Origin: Chelatococcus sambhunathii
GTDB lineage: Bacteria; Pseudomonadota; Alphaproteobacteria; Rhizobiales; Beijerinckiaceae
Length of the DNA: 64,000 bases
NCBI RefSeq assembly: GCF_001418005.1
Contig: NZ_LIOL01000002.1
Location: forward strand, 304,990-368,989
Direction of reading: 5' to 3'
Notes under the pieces: generated by a model
The model's input: only the letters and a program-made list of their open reading frames with translations
What the model was told of the DNA's origin: nothing
The model's database searches: none
Translations under genes and position numbers: made by a program
Shown: positions 1 through 11,525 of the stretch, piece after piece
Layout of the letters: every line of letters begins with the position of its first letter
Position numbering within the stretch: position 1 is the first letter of the stretch

Positions 1-196
1 CTGCGGCGAGGAGGCGTCGTGCCATGCCTTCGAGCGTGTCGTCGAGCCGGTTTTCCGCCACCGTGACGGTGCGTTTCCCGGAGAGAGCGCGTATTTGCGG
101 GGCGAAGAGCGTCCCCGTACAGTTGAGCCCAGGCACAAGCACCAGCGGCTCACCGCCAATGCTATGCAATCGTTCGACAACCGGCCTTTGCGACAT
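1..196 (-). CDS. Alpha/beta fold hydrolase, N-terminal part (runs off the window)
   Basis: Reading the minus strand from an ATG at 196 gives an open frame of 65 codons that continues past the window edge. The protein starts MSQRPVVERLHSIGGEPLVL and continues VPGLNCTGTLFAPQIRAL. A buried beta strand followed by a glycine-containing loop is how many alpha/beta hydrolases form their oxyanion hole. The nucleophile elbow and catalytic triad would lie outside the window, so the substrate is unknown. It is divergent from the DEAD-box helicase, with 132 bases between them. The family call is an inference from the N-terminal pattern only. Confidence 0.6.
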   Translation of the reverse strand, partial: MSQRPVVERLHSIGGEPLVLVPGLNCTGTLFAPQIRALSGKRTVTVAENRLDDTLEGMARRLLAA

Positions 197-255
197 TGAC
201 TTTGCCCGTGATCCTCTTATGGTCCGCGCAAGCGTAGCGGGCAGTGAGCGGCGAC

Positions 256-274
256 TGACGCGCCGTACGCGTCA
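256..274. promoter_or_regulatory. Perfect inverted repeat between divergent genes (candidate operator)
   Basis: TGACGCG (256-262) and CGCGTCA (268-274) form a perfect 7-5-7 inverted repeat in the 132-base region between the hydrolase and the helicase. The size and symmetry fit a dimeric repressor site, but I do not recognise the motif. It could also be a chance palindrome in G+C-rich DNA. Confidence 0.3.
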
Positions 275-328
275 CGAGGTCTCCCTTGGCCTTAAACCCC
301 ATCCGCAGACGCATAATCACGGACGTCG

Positions 329-2590
<2,262 letters not shown>

Positions 2591-2613
2591 GCGTACGATG
2601 CAGGAGCGCGGCG

Positions 2614-2934
2614 CTAAGGCTGCGCTCCGGCGATGCCCAAGGCACGGGCGGAGAGATCCGCCAGCATGTCCGGCTCGTCATAGGCGGCGTCCGGCAGCAG
2701 CCAGTAGGACAGGGTCACTACCCGGCCGTCCTTGCGCGCATAGGCGAACGGCCGCGAGCCGAGATGCCTGAGGGCCTCGGCAAAGGCGGCGTCCGTCTTG
2801 AGATAGACCTCGCCGTCCACCGCGAGCGCGAACATCTTCCCTTCGGCATAGATGCCGAGACCGCCGAACATGCGCCTGATGCAGACCGGGCGGAAAGGCG
2901 CGAAGAGTTCGGCGATGTCGTCCGCGGCGCGCAA
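2614..2934 (-). CDS. TfoX N-terminal domain protein
   Basis: A 106-residue protein that is almost entirely a TfoX N-terminal domain. The signature is RRMFGGLGIYAEGKMFAL, followed by VYLKTD and a C-terminal FAYARKDGRVVTLSYWLLPD. It lacks the C-terminal TfoX domain of the enterobacterial competence regulator, so a competence role should not be assumed. The start appears to be TTG at 2934-2932, immediately after the sufA stop codon and in the same frame, which implies translational coupling. An internal start is possible. A weak hairpin (GGAGCGC at 2603-2609 with GCGCTCC at 2622-2628) lies between this gene and the convergent helicase and could help terminate both. It is the last gene of the suf cluster, and its role there is unknown. 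Confidence 0.8.
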   Translation of the reverse strand: MRAADDIAELFAPFRPVCIRRMFGGLGIYAEGKMFALAVDGEVYLKTDAAFAEALRHLGSRPFAYARKDGRVVTLSYWLLPDAAYDEPDMLADLSARALGIAGAQP

Positions 2935-3315
2935 TCAGGCGCCAGCGAGTTGCTCCGGCCGCGCGGGGGTGATGGCGACGGATTCGCCGCATCCGCAGGC
3001 CGAGGTCTGGTTTGGATTGTTGAAGACGAACTGAGCCGACAGCTTGTCGACCTTGTAGTCCATCTGCGTGCCGAGCAGGAAGAGGACGGCCTTGGGATCC
3101 ACAAGGATGGTGACGCCATTGTCCTCGATCACCTCATCACCGGGCTTGATCGCCTCGGCATATTCCATCGTGTATTCCATGCCGGCGCAGCCGCCGTTCT
3201 TGACGCCGACGCGCACGCCGACGATCGGCCTGTCGGCGTTGGCGATGATCGCCTTGACGCGCTCGGCGGCCGCGTCGCTCATGCTCATGATCTTGAGGGA
3301 GCGAATTGCACCCAT
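2935..3315 (-). CDS. sufA: A-type iron-sulfur carrier protein SufA
   Basis: A 126-residue A-type carrier (HesB/IscA/SufA family) that receives Fe-S clusters from the SufBCD scaffold and passes them to apoproteins. The three conserved cysteines are present: one in GGCAGMEY, and two in the C-terminal ACGCGESV motif. The start at 3315 is preceded by a strong AGGAGG Shine-Dalgarno sequence about 8 bases upstream. An internal ATG about 9 codons in is less likely because LKIMSMSDAAAERVKAI aligns with the usual SufA N-terminus. It lies downstream of the VOC gene by 159 bases, a gap that contains a short GGATGG/CCATCC hairpin near 3440-3463. Its stop codon abuts the TTG of the TfoX gene. Confidence 0.93.
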   Translation of the reverse strand: MGAIRSLKIMSMSDAAAERVKAIIANADRPIVGVRVGVKNGGCAGMEYTMEYAEAIKPGDEVIEDNGVTILVDPKAVLFLLGTQMDYKVDKLSAQFVFNNPNQTSACGCGESVAITPARPEQLAGA

Positions 3316-3474
3316 TCCGGCTCCTCCTTGCAGGGTTCAAGGCCCTGAGGTCGAGATTCCCACCAAAGATAGTCATTGGGCGGCACAACGTCGAGGGCAC
3401 GGCGCCCGTCGCCGGTCTCATCCGGCGTCATGCCTACCGCCCATCCTGCTTCGACGGGATGGCGGCGAGGCGCC

Positions 3475-3903
3475 TCAGTAGACCGTCCAGACGCCGGGCG
3501 TGAGCAGTTCGACGAGATGCCCGTCCGGGTCGCGGAAATAGATGCTGCGCCCGCCGCGCGGCCATTCCGTCCGCCCTTCGATGGCGACGCCGTGAGTCGC
3601 GAGCCGCGCTTCCCAGGCCGCCAAGTGTTCAGCAGGCACACCAAGGCCCACGTGGAGCGGCCCCTGCCCGTCGTGCGGCGGGATGGTGCCGCCGGGAAGC
3701 GTCACGGTCGTCAGCGTCTCGCCTCGTTTGAAGAGCAGCAAGACGCTCGCCGGTCCGAGCGGATAGGCCGCGAAGCGCTGGTCGCTTACCTGAGCCTCGA
3801 GCCCCAGCACTTTCTCGTAGAACCTGCGCGCCCGGTCTAGATCGTCCACGTAGAGCGCCGTCTCGACGACCGCCGTGATCCGCGGCTCTGCTTCGCCCGC
3901 CAT
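3475..3903 (-). CDS. VOC (glyoxalase/bleomycin resistance/dioxygenase) family protein
   Basis: A 142-residue vicinal oxygen chelate fold protein: ALYVDDLDRARRFYEKVLGL at the first beta-alpha unit, PLHVGLGV carrying a probable metal-ligand histidine, and YFRDPDGHLVELLTPG with the usual C-terminal glutamate. These are the features of small metal-binding VOC enzymes such as glyoxalase I and fosfomycin or bleomycin resistance proteins. Substrate cannot be told. It starts 7 bases downstream of the sufT stop, so it is co-transcribed with the suf genes, and sits between sufT and sufA where many relatives have no extra gene. A role in metal or sulfur chemistry is tempting but only an inference. Confidence 0.88.
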   Translation of the reverse strand: MAGEAEPRITAVVETALYVDDLDRARRFYEKVLGLEAQVSDQRFAAYPLGPASVLLLFKRGETLTTVTLPGGTIPPHDGQGPLHVGLGVPAEHLAAWEARLATHGVAIEGRTEWPRGGRSIYFRDPDGHLVELLTPGVWTVY

Positions 3904-3910
3904 ATCGGCC

Positions 3911-4294
3911 TCACCACATGTCGAGCGCGATGCGCGCCTCGTCGGACATGCGGCTCTGGTCCCACGGCGGATCGAAGACCATGTTGACGACGACGGACTG
4001 CACGCCGGGCACGGCCGCGACCGCCCCCTCCACCCAGCCCGGCATCTCGCCGGCTACCGGGCAGCCCGGCGCCGTCAGCGTCATGTCGATCGTCACATTG
4101 CGCCCGTCATCGATATCGACGCGATAGATCAGGCCGAGCTCGTAGATGTCGGCCGGGATCTCGGGGTCGTACACCGTCTTCAGCGCCGCCACGATGTCGT
4201 CGGTCAGCCGGTCCACCTCGTCGGGCGGCAACTGGTCGGCGAGCTCCATCTCGGGCGCGTTCGGCTTCACGTCGCTGCTGTCGGCTTGCGTCAC
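3911..4294 (-). CDS. sufT: SUF system protein SufT (MIP18/DUF59 family)
   Basis: A 127-residue DUF59 (MIP18-like) protein, a maturation factor that helps deliver Fe-S clusters. The family core is seen as TVYDPEIPADIYELGLIYRV, followed by the conserved TLTAPGCPVAGEMP with its single cysteine, and ends VVVNMVFDPPWDQSRMSDEAR, the usual DPPW and M(S/T)xEA(R/K) signature. The N-terminal 25 residues are polar and variable. It lies 10 bases downstream of sufS and 7 bases upstream of the VOC gene, which fits a single transcript. In rhizobia the gene at this position has been called sufX or sufT. Confidence 0.93.
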   Translation of the reverse strand: MTQADSSDVKPNAPEMELADQLPPDEVDRLTDDIVAALKTVYDPEIPADIYELGLIYRVDIDDGRNVTIDMTLTAPGCPVAGEMPGWVEGAVAAVPGVQSVVVNMVFDPPWDQSRMSDEARIALDMW

Positions 4295-4304
4295 GAATGC
4301 CTCC

Positions 4305-5549
4305 TCAGGCGAACAGCCGTTCGGCCTTCATCAAAGCGTCGGCGAGGTTATCGACCTCCTCGAGCGTATTGTACAGGGCAAATGAGGCGCGGCATGTCGA
4401 CGTCGTCCCGAAGCGCGCGAGCAGCGGCATGGCGCAATGCGTGCCTGCGCGAACCGCAACCCCGGCGCGATCGATGACGGTGGCGACGTCATGTGCATGC
4501 GCCCCCTTCATCTCGAAGGACACGATGGCCCCCTTGTGCGCCGCGCGGCCAATGATGCGCAGGGCGTTCAGGGCGCCGAGCCGCTCATGGGCATAGTCGC
4601 GCAGCCTCTCCTCATGGGCGAGGATCGCCGTGCGCCCGAGCTTCTCGACGAAGCGCACCGCGGCACCAAGGCCGATCGCCTCAACGATCGGCGGCGTACC
4701 GGCCTCGAAGCGATGCGGCGGGGCGTTGTAGGTGACGGTGTCGGTCGTCACGGTCTCGATCATCTCGCCGCCGCCGTTGAACGGCGGCATTGCCTCGAGC
4801 CACTTGCGCTTGCCGTAGAGCACGCCGATGCCCGTCGGCCCGTACACCTTGTGCCCGGTGAAGACGTAGAAGTCGGCATCGAGGTCGCGCACGTCAACCG
4901 GCAGGTGCACGGCGCCCTGGCTGCCGTCGACGAGCACGGGAATGCCGCGGGCATGGGCGATGCGCACGATGTCCTTCACCGGCGTCACCGTGCCGAGCAC
5001 GTTCGACATATGCGTGATCGCGACGATCTTCGTGCGCTCGGTGAGCAGCTTCTCGAATTCGTCGAGGAGGAAGTTGCCCTCCTCGTCCACCGGCGCCCAT
5101 TTGATGACGGCGCCGCTGCGCTCGCGGTGGAAGTGCCACGGCACAATGTTGGAGTGATGCTCCATGATGGAGATCACGATCTCGTCGCCCTCGCCGATCC
5201 CCGCCATGCGTCCGTAAGAGGCAGCGACGAGATTGATGGCTTCCGTCGCCGAGCGGGTGAAGACGATCTCCTCCGTGCTCTCGGCATTGAGATAGCCGCG
5301 GACCGCCTCGCGCGCATCCTCGAAGGCCTCGGTCGTCGCATTGGCCATGTAGTGCAGGCCACGATGGACGTTGGCGTAGGCGTTCTCGAAGCTGTAGGTC
5401 ATCGCCTCGATGACCGCGCGGGGCTTCTGGGCCGAGGCGGCGCTGTCGAGATAGACGAGCGGCTTGCCGTAGACCTCGCGGGCGAGGATCGGGAACTCGC
5501 GGCGCACCGCCGCAACGTCCAGGGTGCCGATCGGTTCGATCCTGTTCAT
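4305..5549 (-). CDS. sufS: SufS-type (class II) cysteine desulfurase
   Basis: PLP enzyme that converts cysteine to alanine and holds the sulfur as a persulfide for SufBCD. Its 414 residues match the family length. The Schiff-base lysine is K234 in FTGHKVYGPTG, the PLP-phosphate region is SATEAINLVA, and the persulfide cysteine is C372 in RAGTHCAMPLL, the single-residue-spaced SufS form rather than the IscS SSGSAC loop. The C-terminus CRASFALYNTLEEVD is typical of SufS. It sits between sufD (87 bases upstream) and sufT. No sufE or sufU gene is seen in the window, so the activating sulfur acceptor must be elsewhere or absent. Confidence 0.96.
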   Translation of the reverse strand: MNRIEPIGTLDVAAVRREFPILAREVYGKPLVYLDSAASAQKPRAVIEAMTYSFENAYANVHRGLHYMANATTEAFEDAREAVRGYLNAESTEEIVFTRSATEAINLVAASYGRMAGIGEGDEIVISIMEHHSNIVPWHFHRERSGAVIKWAPVDEEGNFLLDEFEKLLTERTKIVAITHMSNVLGTVTPVKDIVRIAHARGIPVLVDGSQGAVHLPVDVRDLDADFYVFTGHKVYGPTGIGVLYGKRKWLEAMPPFNGGGEMIETVTTDTVTYNAPPHRFEAGTPPIVEAIGLGAAVRFVEKLGRTAILAHEERLRDYAHERLGALNALRIIGRAAHKGAIVSFEMKGAHAHDVATVIDRAGVAVRAGTHCAMPLLARFGTTSTCRASFALYNTLEEVDNLADALMKAERLFA

Positions 5550-5636
5550 GGTCGCATCACTCGCATTGGCTCCGTCCGCCGCAGGACGTCGGCGCCTCGA
5601 AAGAGTGAGGGGCGCGGCCTGCGCCGCGCCCGTCTG

Positions 5637-6959
5637 TCACGCACGCTCGCCGAGCCAGCCTTCCGCCCGCGCGACGAGTTCCTCGCGCACGGCTTCGTCC
5701 TCGACGAGTTCCAGTGCTTCGCCGAGGAAGGCCTGCACCAGGAGCGCCTCGGCCATCGCGCGCGGCAGGCCGCGGGCGGTGAGGTAGAACAAGAGGTCCT
5801 CGTCGAGCTGGCCACAGGTGGCGCCATGGGCGCACTGCACGTCGTCGGCGAAGATCTCCAGCTCCGGCTTATTGTTCATCGTCGCCGTCTCGGAGAGCAG
5901 CAGCGCGGCGGACATCATGCGCCCGTCGGTCTTCTGTGCATCCGGGCGCACGATGATCTTGCCCTGGAAGACGCCTGTCGCCTCCCCGTCGATCACGGTC
6001 TTGAACAGCTCGCGGCTGTCGCAATGCGGCACCGCATGGTCGACGACCAGCGTCGTGTCCGCATGCTGGCGGCCGCGCAGCATGGTCGCGCCGCCGAGAG
6101 TCAGACTGGAATGCTCGCCCGCGAAGGCAAGGAACACCTGATGCCGTGACAGGCTGCCGCCTGTCACCGCGCCGAGCGAGGTCAGCTTCGCCTTGGCCCC
6201 CAGCGTCACGGCGAGCGTCGAGAGCGCAATGGCATCGGCCTGTTCGGCGTTGAGGCGCGCATGGGTGATCGTCGTGCCGTTGCCGGCGACGATTTCGACC
6301 ACGGAATTGGCCTGGTAGGCCGCCGTGCCAACGCCCTCGTGGCTCTCGTGGACGGTGACCGAGGCGCCATCCTCGACGAGGATCACGACGCGCGGCGCCG
6401 TGGCGAAGGGGCTAGCGCCCCCGTTGACGAACCTGAGGTGAAGCGCCTTGTCCACGGCGGTGCCGGCCGCAACCCTGATGAGCGCGCCGTCCATCATGAA
6501 GGCGCTGTTCAGTGCCAGGGCGAAGTTGCCCTTGGCGACCGCCACCTTGCCCATCTCGGCGAGGAGCGGATGTCCCTCGGCGAGCGCCGCCGCGAGCGGC
6601 GTCACCGCGATCCCGGCCGGCAGCGCGGCGAGGTCCGAGCGCTCGGCCACGAAATGGCCGTTGGCGAAGGACAGCCGCACCGCATCGGCCTTGGCGAAGG
6701 CGCTGGCCTTGTCGACGAGCGCGGCCGCATCGGCGGGGCGCTCGGCAAGCGGGGCCGCCTCGCGCACGGCGTTGCGCAGATCGGTGTACTTCCACTCCTC
6801 CACGCGCCGGTTGGGAAGGCCGGCGGCGGCGATGAGGGCGAAGGCCTCGTCGCGCCCGCGCGCGATCTCGCCCGAGCCCGGCAGCTTGTTCTTAAGGCCT
6901 TCGAAACGCTCTATGAGTGCCACCTCGGCGGCAGTCCTGATCGGTGTGACTTCAGCCAT
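5637..6959 (-). CDS. sufD: Fe-S cluster assembly scaffold subunit SufD
   Basis: Subunit of the SufBC2D scaffold on which Fe-S clusters are built, resembling SufB and needed for iron acquisition by the complex. At 440 residues from the ATG at 6959 it has the family's beta-helical core and ends with the conserved NKPELEIFADDVQCAHGAT and DEDLLFYLTARGLP segments, which carry the conserved Cys-x-His pair near the SufB-SufD interface. An upstream in-frame ATG at 7025 would overlap the sufC coding sequence. The choice of 6959 gives the usual MAEVTPIRTAAE start and leaves a 10-base gap after sufC. Confidence 0.95.
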   Translation of the reverse strand: MAEVTPIRTAAEVALIERFEGLKNKLPGSGEIARGRDEAFALIAAAGLPNRRVEEWKYTDLRNAVREAAPLAERPADAAALVDKASAFAKADAVRLSFANGHFVAERSDLAALPAGIAVTPLAAALAEGHPLLAEMGKVAVAKGNFALALNSAFMMDGALIRVAAGTAVDKALHLRFVNGGASPFATAPRVVILVEDGASVTVHESHEGVGTAAYQANSVVEIVAGNGTTITHARLNAEQADAIALSTLAVTLGAKAKLTSLGAVTGGSLSRHQVFLAFAGEHSSLTLGGATMLRGRQHADTTLVVDHAVPHCDSRELFKTVIDGEATGVFQGKIIVRPDAQKTDGRMMSAALLLSETATMNNKPELEIFADDVQCAHGATCGQLDEDLLFYLTARGLPRAMAEALLVQAFLGEALELVEDEAVREELVARAEGWLGERA

Positions 6960-6969
6960 CGTGCCGCCC

Positions 6970-7719
6970 TCACGCCGCCTGCTCGCGGTAATCCGCATAG
7001 CCGCTCGCCTCAAGCTCAAGGGCAAGCTCCTTGCCGCCGGAGCGCACGATGCGGCCGTTCGCCATCACGTGCACCGTGTCGGGCACGATGTGGTTGAGCA
7101 GGCGCTGGTAGTGGGTGATGACGAGGAAGGCGCGGGCCGGATCGCGCAGCGTATTGACGCCCTCGGCGACGATCTTGAGCGCATCGATATCGAGTCCCGA
7201 ATCCGTCTCGTCGAGGATGCAGAAGCGCGGCTCAAGGAGAGCCATCTGCAGGATCTCCATGCGCTTCTTCTCGCCGCCCGAAAAACCGACGTTGAGGCCG
7301 CGGCGCAGCATTTCCTGATCGATATGAAGCTTTTCGGCAGCGGCCCTGACACGCTTCATGAACTCGGGCGTCGTCAGTTCCGCCTCCTCGCGCGCCTTGC
7401 GCTGGGCGTTCATGATCGCCTTGAGGAAGGTCATGGTCGAGACGCCCGGGATCTCGAGCGGGTACTGGAAGGCGAGGAACACGCCCCTGGCCGCGCGCTC
7501 GTTCGGCTCGAGCTCGAGGATGTTCTCGCCGTCGACGAGGATCTCGCCGTCGAGGACCTCGTACTCCTCCTTGCCGGCGATGACATAGGACAGCGTCGAC
7601 TTGCCCGAACCGTTCGGGCCCATGATGGCAGCGACCTCGCCCGCCTTCACGGTAAGATCGAGCCCGTTGAGGATGCGCTTGCCCTCGATTTCGACGACGA
7701 GGTTGTTGATCTGAAGCAT
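6970..7719 (-). CDS. sufC: Fe-S cluster assembly ATPase SufC
   Basis: ABC-type ATPase of the SufBC2D complex. It is soluble and drives conformational change rather than transport. In 249 residues from the ATG at 7719 it shows Walker A GPNGSGKS (34-41), the SufC signature SGGEKKR (147-153), and Walker B CILDETDSGLD (from about 167), followed by the H-loop VITHYQRLL. The start MLQINNLVVEIEGKRIL matches the family N-terminus. An upstream in-frame extension exists but would run into sufB and has no domain. The gene follows sufB by 94 bases and precedes sufD by 10. Confidence 0.97.
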   Translation of the reverse strand: MLQINNLVVEIEGKRILNGLDLTVKAGEVAAIMGPNGSGKSTLSYVIAGKEEYEVLDGEILVDGENILELEPNERAARGVFLAFQYPLEIPGVSTMTFLKAIMNAQRKAREEAELTTPEFMKRVRAAAEKLHIDQEMLRRGLNVGFSGGEKKRMEILQMALLEPRFCILDETDSGLDIDALKIVAEGVNTLRDPARAFLVITHYQRLLNHIVPDTVHVMANGRIVRSGGKELALELEASGYADYREQAA

Positions 7720-7813
7720 GTCTTTGTTCCGTCCGTTCGTGGCGCCGGTGGGGTGCGGGCGGGAAGGATCGTTCCACGTCGCCCGTTGTTTCCGGCCCGG
7801 GTTGCGTTGCGTG

Positions 7814-9289
<1,476 letters not shown>

Positions 9290-9343
9290 TGCACGACCTC
9301 CTCTCACGGCTTCAAGGGCCGCGGGTTGGTGACCTACTCGTCC

Positions 9344-10528
9344 TCAGGCGGCGTTCAGCCCCTTGCGACGAGAGATGAGTGCGCCGACCACTTTCCGAAA
9401 GGCCGTCGCAAAGGATTCCATGTCCGCCTCGGTCGAGCCCCAGCCGAAGCTCACGCGCAGCGCCCCCTCGGCGAGCGAGGGCGCGATACCCATCGCCGTG
9501 AGCACATGCGAGCGCCTCACCTTACCGGACGAGCAGGCGGAACCGGACGAGACGGCCATGCCCTCGAGATCGAGCATCATGAGCAACGTCTCCGCCTTCA
9601 GGCCGTCGATTGCGAAGGCGCTCGTGTTCGGCAGTCGCGATGCTCCGGCTCCGAAAACCACCACCCCGGGCTCAACCAGGCGAAGGCGGGCCTCGAGACC
9701 GTCGCGCAAGGCACCCGTCAAGGCGGCATAATCCGCAAGTTCGTCCCGCGCAAGCGTGCAGGCCTTCCCGAAGCCTGCTATGCCCGCAACATTCTCCGTG
9801 CCGGCGCGGTAGCCGCCCTCTTGGCCGCCGCCGCGAACCAGCCGCTCGCGTACCTCGACGCCGGGCCGGGTGACGAAGGCACCGACACCCTTCGGCCCGC
9901 CGATCTTGTGGGCGGACAAGGTGATAACGTCCGCGCCCCAGGCAGCCATGTCGACGGACAGCTTGCCCGCCGCCTGCACGGCGTCGACATGCAGCAGCCC
10001 GCCATGGCGATGCACGACCTCGGCCACCCCGGCGAGCGGTTGGACGACGCCGGTCTCGCTGTTGGCCGCCTGCAGGCTGACGAGGGCCGTCGCTCCACTT
10101 TCGTTCGCCAGGCGGCGCAGCCGCGCGTCGATGAAATCGATATCCACGACGCCGTTGCCGTCGATGGGGATCGTCTCGCGGGCATTCTCTGGGAAGCGGC
10201 TGCCCGAAAGGACGCTCGCATGCTCGCCCGCGCCCATGAGATGGAGCGCCAGCGTCGTGAAGGATGGCTCGCGTCGCAGCGACGGCGTCATCACGGTATT
10301 GTTGGCCTCCGAGCCACCGCTCGTGAAGACAACATCGCGGGGGCGCGCGCCGGCAAGAGCCGCGACCTCTTCCCGCGCCGCCTCGATCAGCGCGTGAGCC
10401 CTGCGCCCTTCCGCATGCACGGACGAGGGATTGCCGAACTCCTCGAAGGCACGCAGGACCACCTCGCGCACGGCCGGCCGCAGGGGCGCCGAGGCGTTGT
10501 AGTCGAGGTAATGACGCATGCCCGCCAT
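9344..10528 (-). CDS. IscS/NifS-type (class I) cysteine desulfurase, first gene of the suf operon
   Basis: PLP-dependent cysteine desulfurase of 394 residues. Lys208 in SAHKIGGPKG is the expected Schiff-base residue, and C332 lies in the class I mobile loop SSGSACSSGK. This is a different subfamily from the SufS encoded further down the same operon. In rhizobia the arrangement is known as sufS2-BCD-S1-X-A, and this gene corresponds to the S2 position. Two in-frame ATGs (MAGMRHYLDYN) make the exact start ambiguous by three codons. The region upstream holds the Irr-box-like palindrome and other inverted repeats. No Rrf2-type regulator (IscR or RirA) is encoded between it and the divergent hydrolase. 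Confidence 0.95.
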   Translation of the reverse strand: MAGMRHYLDYNASAPLRPAVREVVLRAFEEFGNPSSVHAEGRRAHALIEAAREEVAALAGARPRDVVFTSGGSEANNTVMTPSLRREPSFTTLALHLMGAGEHASVLSGSRFPENARETIPIDGNGVVDIDFIDARLRRLANESGATALVSLQAANSETGVVQPLAGVAEVVHRHGGLLHVDAVQAAGKLSVDMAAWGADVITLSAHKIGGPKGVGAFVTRPGVEVRERLVRGGGQEGGYRAGTENVAGIAGFGKACTLARDELADYAALTGALRDGLEARLRLVEPGVVVFGAGASRLPNTSAFAIDGLKAETLLMMLDLEGMAVSSGSACSSGKVRRSHVLTAMGIAPSLAEGALRVSFGWGSTEADMESFATAFRKVVGALISRRKGLNAA

Positions 10529-10584
10529 GCTGTCTCCGCCGGCCTCCTCGCCTGCCGATCACAAACCTTGCTTTTTGCCCCTGT

Positions 10585-10613
10585 TGATGTGGTAGAGAAG
10601 AGCGACCACATCA
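10585..10613. repeat. 9-bp perfect inverted repeat in the suf leader
   Basis: TGATGTGGT at 10585-10593 and ACCACATCA at 10605-10613 are perfect reverse complements separated by 11 bases. The repeat lies 57 bases upstream of the first suf operon gene. It could be a regulator binding site or a hairpin in the 5' leader of the suf mRNA. No known factor is assigned. Confidence 0.45.
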
Positions 10614-10675
10614 CCGGAGCCGCTATCCGCGTCGTACGGTTGCATACGCAACTCGATACACGCTAAAGTTGGCTC

Positions 10676-10690
10676 TTAGAACAGTTCTAA
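10676..10690. promoter_or_regulatory. Irr-box (iron control element)-like palindrome upstream of the suf operon
   Basis: TTAGAACAGTTCTAA is a perfect 6-3-6 palindrome. Irr, the haem-responsive Fur-family regulator of Alphaproteobacteria, binds iron control elements built on TTAGAA/TTCTAA half sites. A second half site, TTTAGAA, lies at 10697-10703. The element sits between the suf operon (minus, start 10528) and an alpha/beta hydrolase (plus, start 10789), so it could control either. Control of the suf operon is the more likely, since suf genes belong to iron regulons in this class. A weak GTTGC/GCAAC repeat is at 10639-10652. Confidence 0.65.
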
Positions 10691-10788
10691 CCGTGATTTA
10701 GAAGTGCGCGACCGGCATGTCAAGATTTGCACGGCCACTGGCTTGGCTTCCGGCGGCGCTGGCTTTATCGCGGTAACGGTGCCGGATC

Positions 10789-11448
10789 ATGCCTGAAGTC
10801 ATTTTCAACGGCCCTGCCGGGCGTCTCGAAGGCCGCTACCAGCCTGCGAAGAAGAAGGGCGCGCCGATCGCGATCATTCTTCATCCGCATCCGCAGTTCG
10901 GCGGCACGATGAACAACCAGATCGTGTACAGCCTGTTCTACACCTATGTGAACCGTGGGTTTGCGGTGCTGCGCTTCAACTTCCGTGGTGTCGGGCGCAG
11001 CCAGGGCTCCTTCGATCACGGCCACGGTGAGTTGTCGGATGCGGCGGCGGCGCTCGACTGGGTGCAGTCGCTCAATCCGGATGCGCGCAGCTGCTGGATC
11101 GCCGGCGTGTCCTTTGGGGCATGGATCGGCATGCAGTTGCTCATGCGCCGGCCGGAGATCGAGGGCTTCCTCTCCATTGCGGCGATGGCCAATCGCTACG
11201 ACTTCTCCTTCCTTGCGCCCTGTCCCTCCTCGGGCCTCTTCGTGCACGGGTCCGAGGATCGCGTCGCGCCGGCGAAGGACGTCATCAGCGTCATCGAGAA
11301 GGTCAAGACTCAGAAGGGCATCGTGTTGGAACACGCGGTCATCGACGGCGCCAACCACTTCTTCGACGGCAAGATCGAGGAACTGATGCAGACGGTCGAT
11401 GCCTATCTCGACAAGCGCATCGGCACCCCGCACGAAGATGCCGCCTGA
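10789..11448 (+). CDS. Alpha/beta hydrolase (dienelactone hydrolase-like)
   Basis: A 219-residue serine hydrolase of the alpha/beta fold. [14 protein letters not shown] forms the N-terminal oxyanion region. The nucleophile elbow is GVSFG, the acid is likely the Asp of HGSEDRVAP, and the histidine lies in GANHFFDGK, so the triad is complete. No signal peptide or membrane segment is present, so it is cytoplasmic. Close relatives are found next to suf operons in many Hyphomicrobiales, but their substrate is not known to me. It is divergent from the suf operon across the Irr-box-like region and may share that control. The gap to tyrS is 77 bases. Confidence 0.88.
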   Translation: MPEVIFNGPAGRLEGRYQPAKKKGAPIAIILHPHPQFGGTMNNQIVYSLFYTYVNRGFAVLRFNFRGVGRSQGSFDHGHGELSDAAAALDWVQSLNPDARSCWIAGVSFGAWIGMQLLMRRPEIEGFLSIAAMANRYDFSFLAPCPSSGLFVHGSEDRVAPAKDVISVIEKVKTQKGIVLEHAVIDGANHFFDGKIEELMQTVDAYLDKRIGTPHEDAA

Positions 11449-11525
11449 CGCGACGACGCAAACAGGCTTCAGATCGCGGGGCGCCTCACGGCGCCCCGTC
11501 CCATTCCAACGCAAGACTGACCGAC

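Noticed and set aside
4437-6149. Long plus-strand open frame (570 codons) over sufS and sufD
   Set aside because: Antisense to two unmistakable suf genes, with His/Arg/Asp-rich composition typical of a shadow frame.
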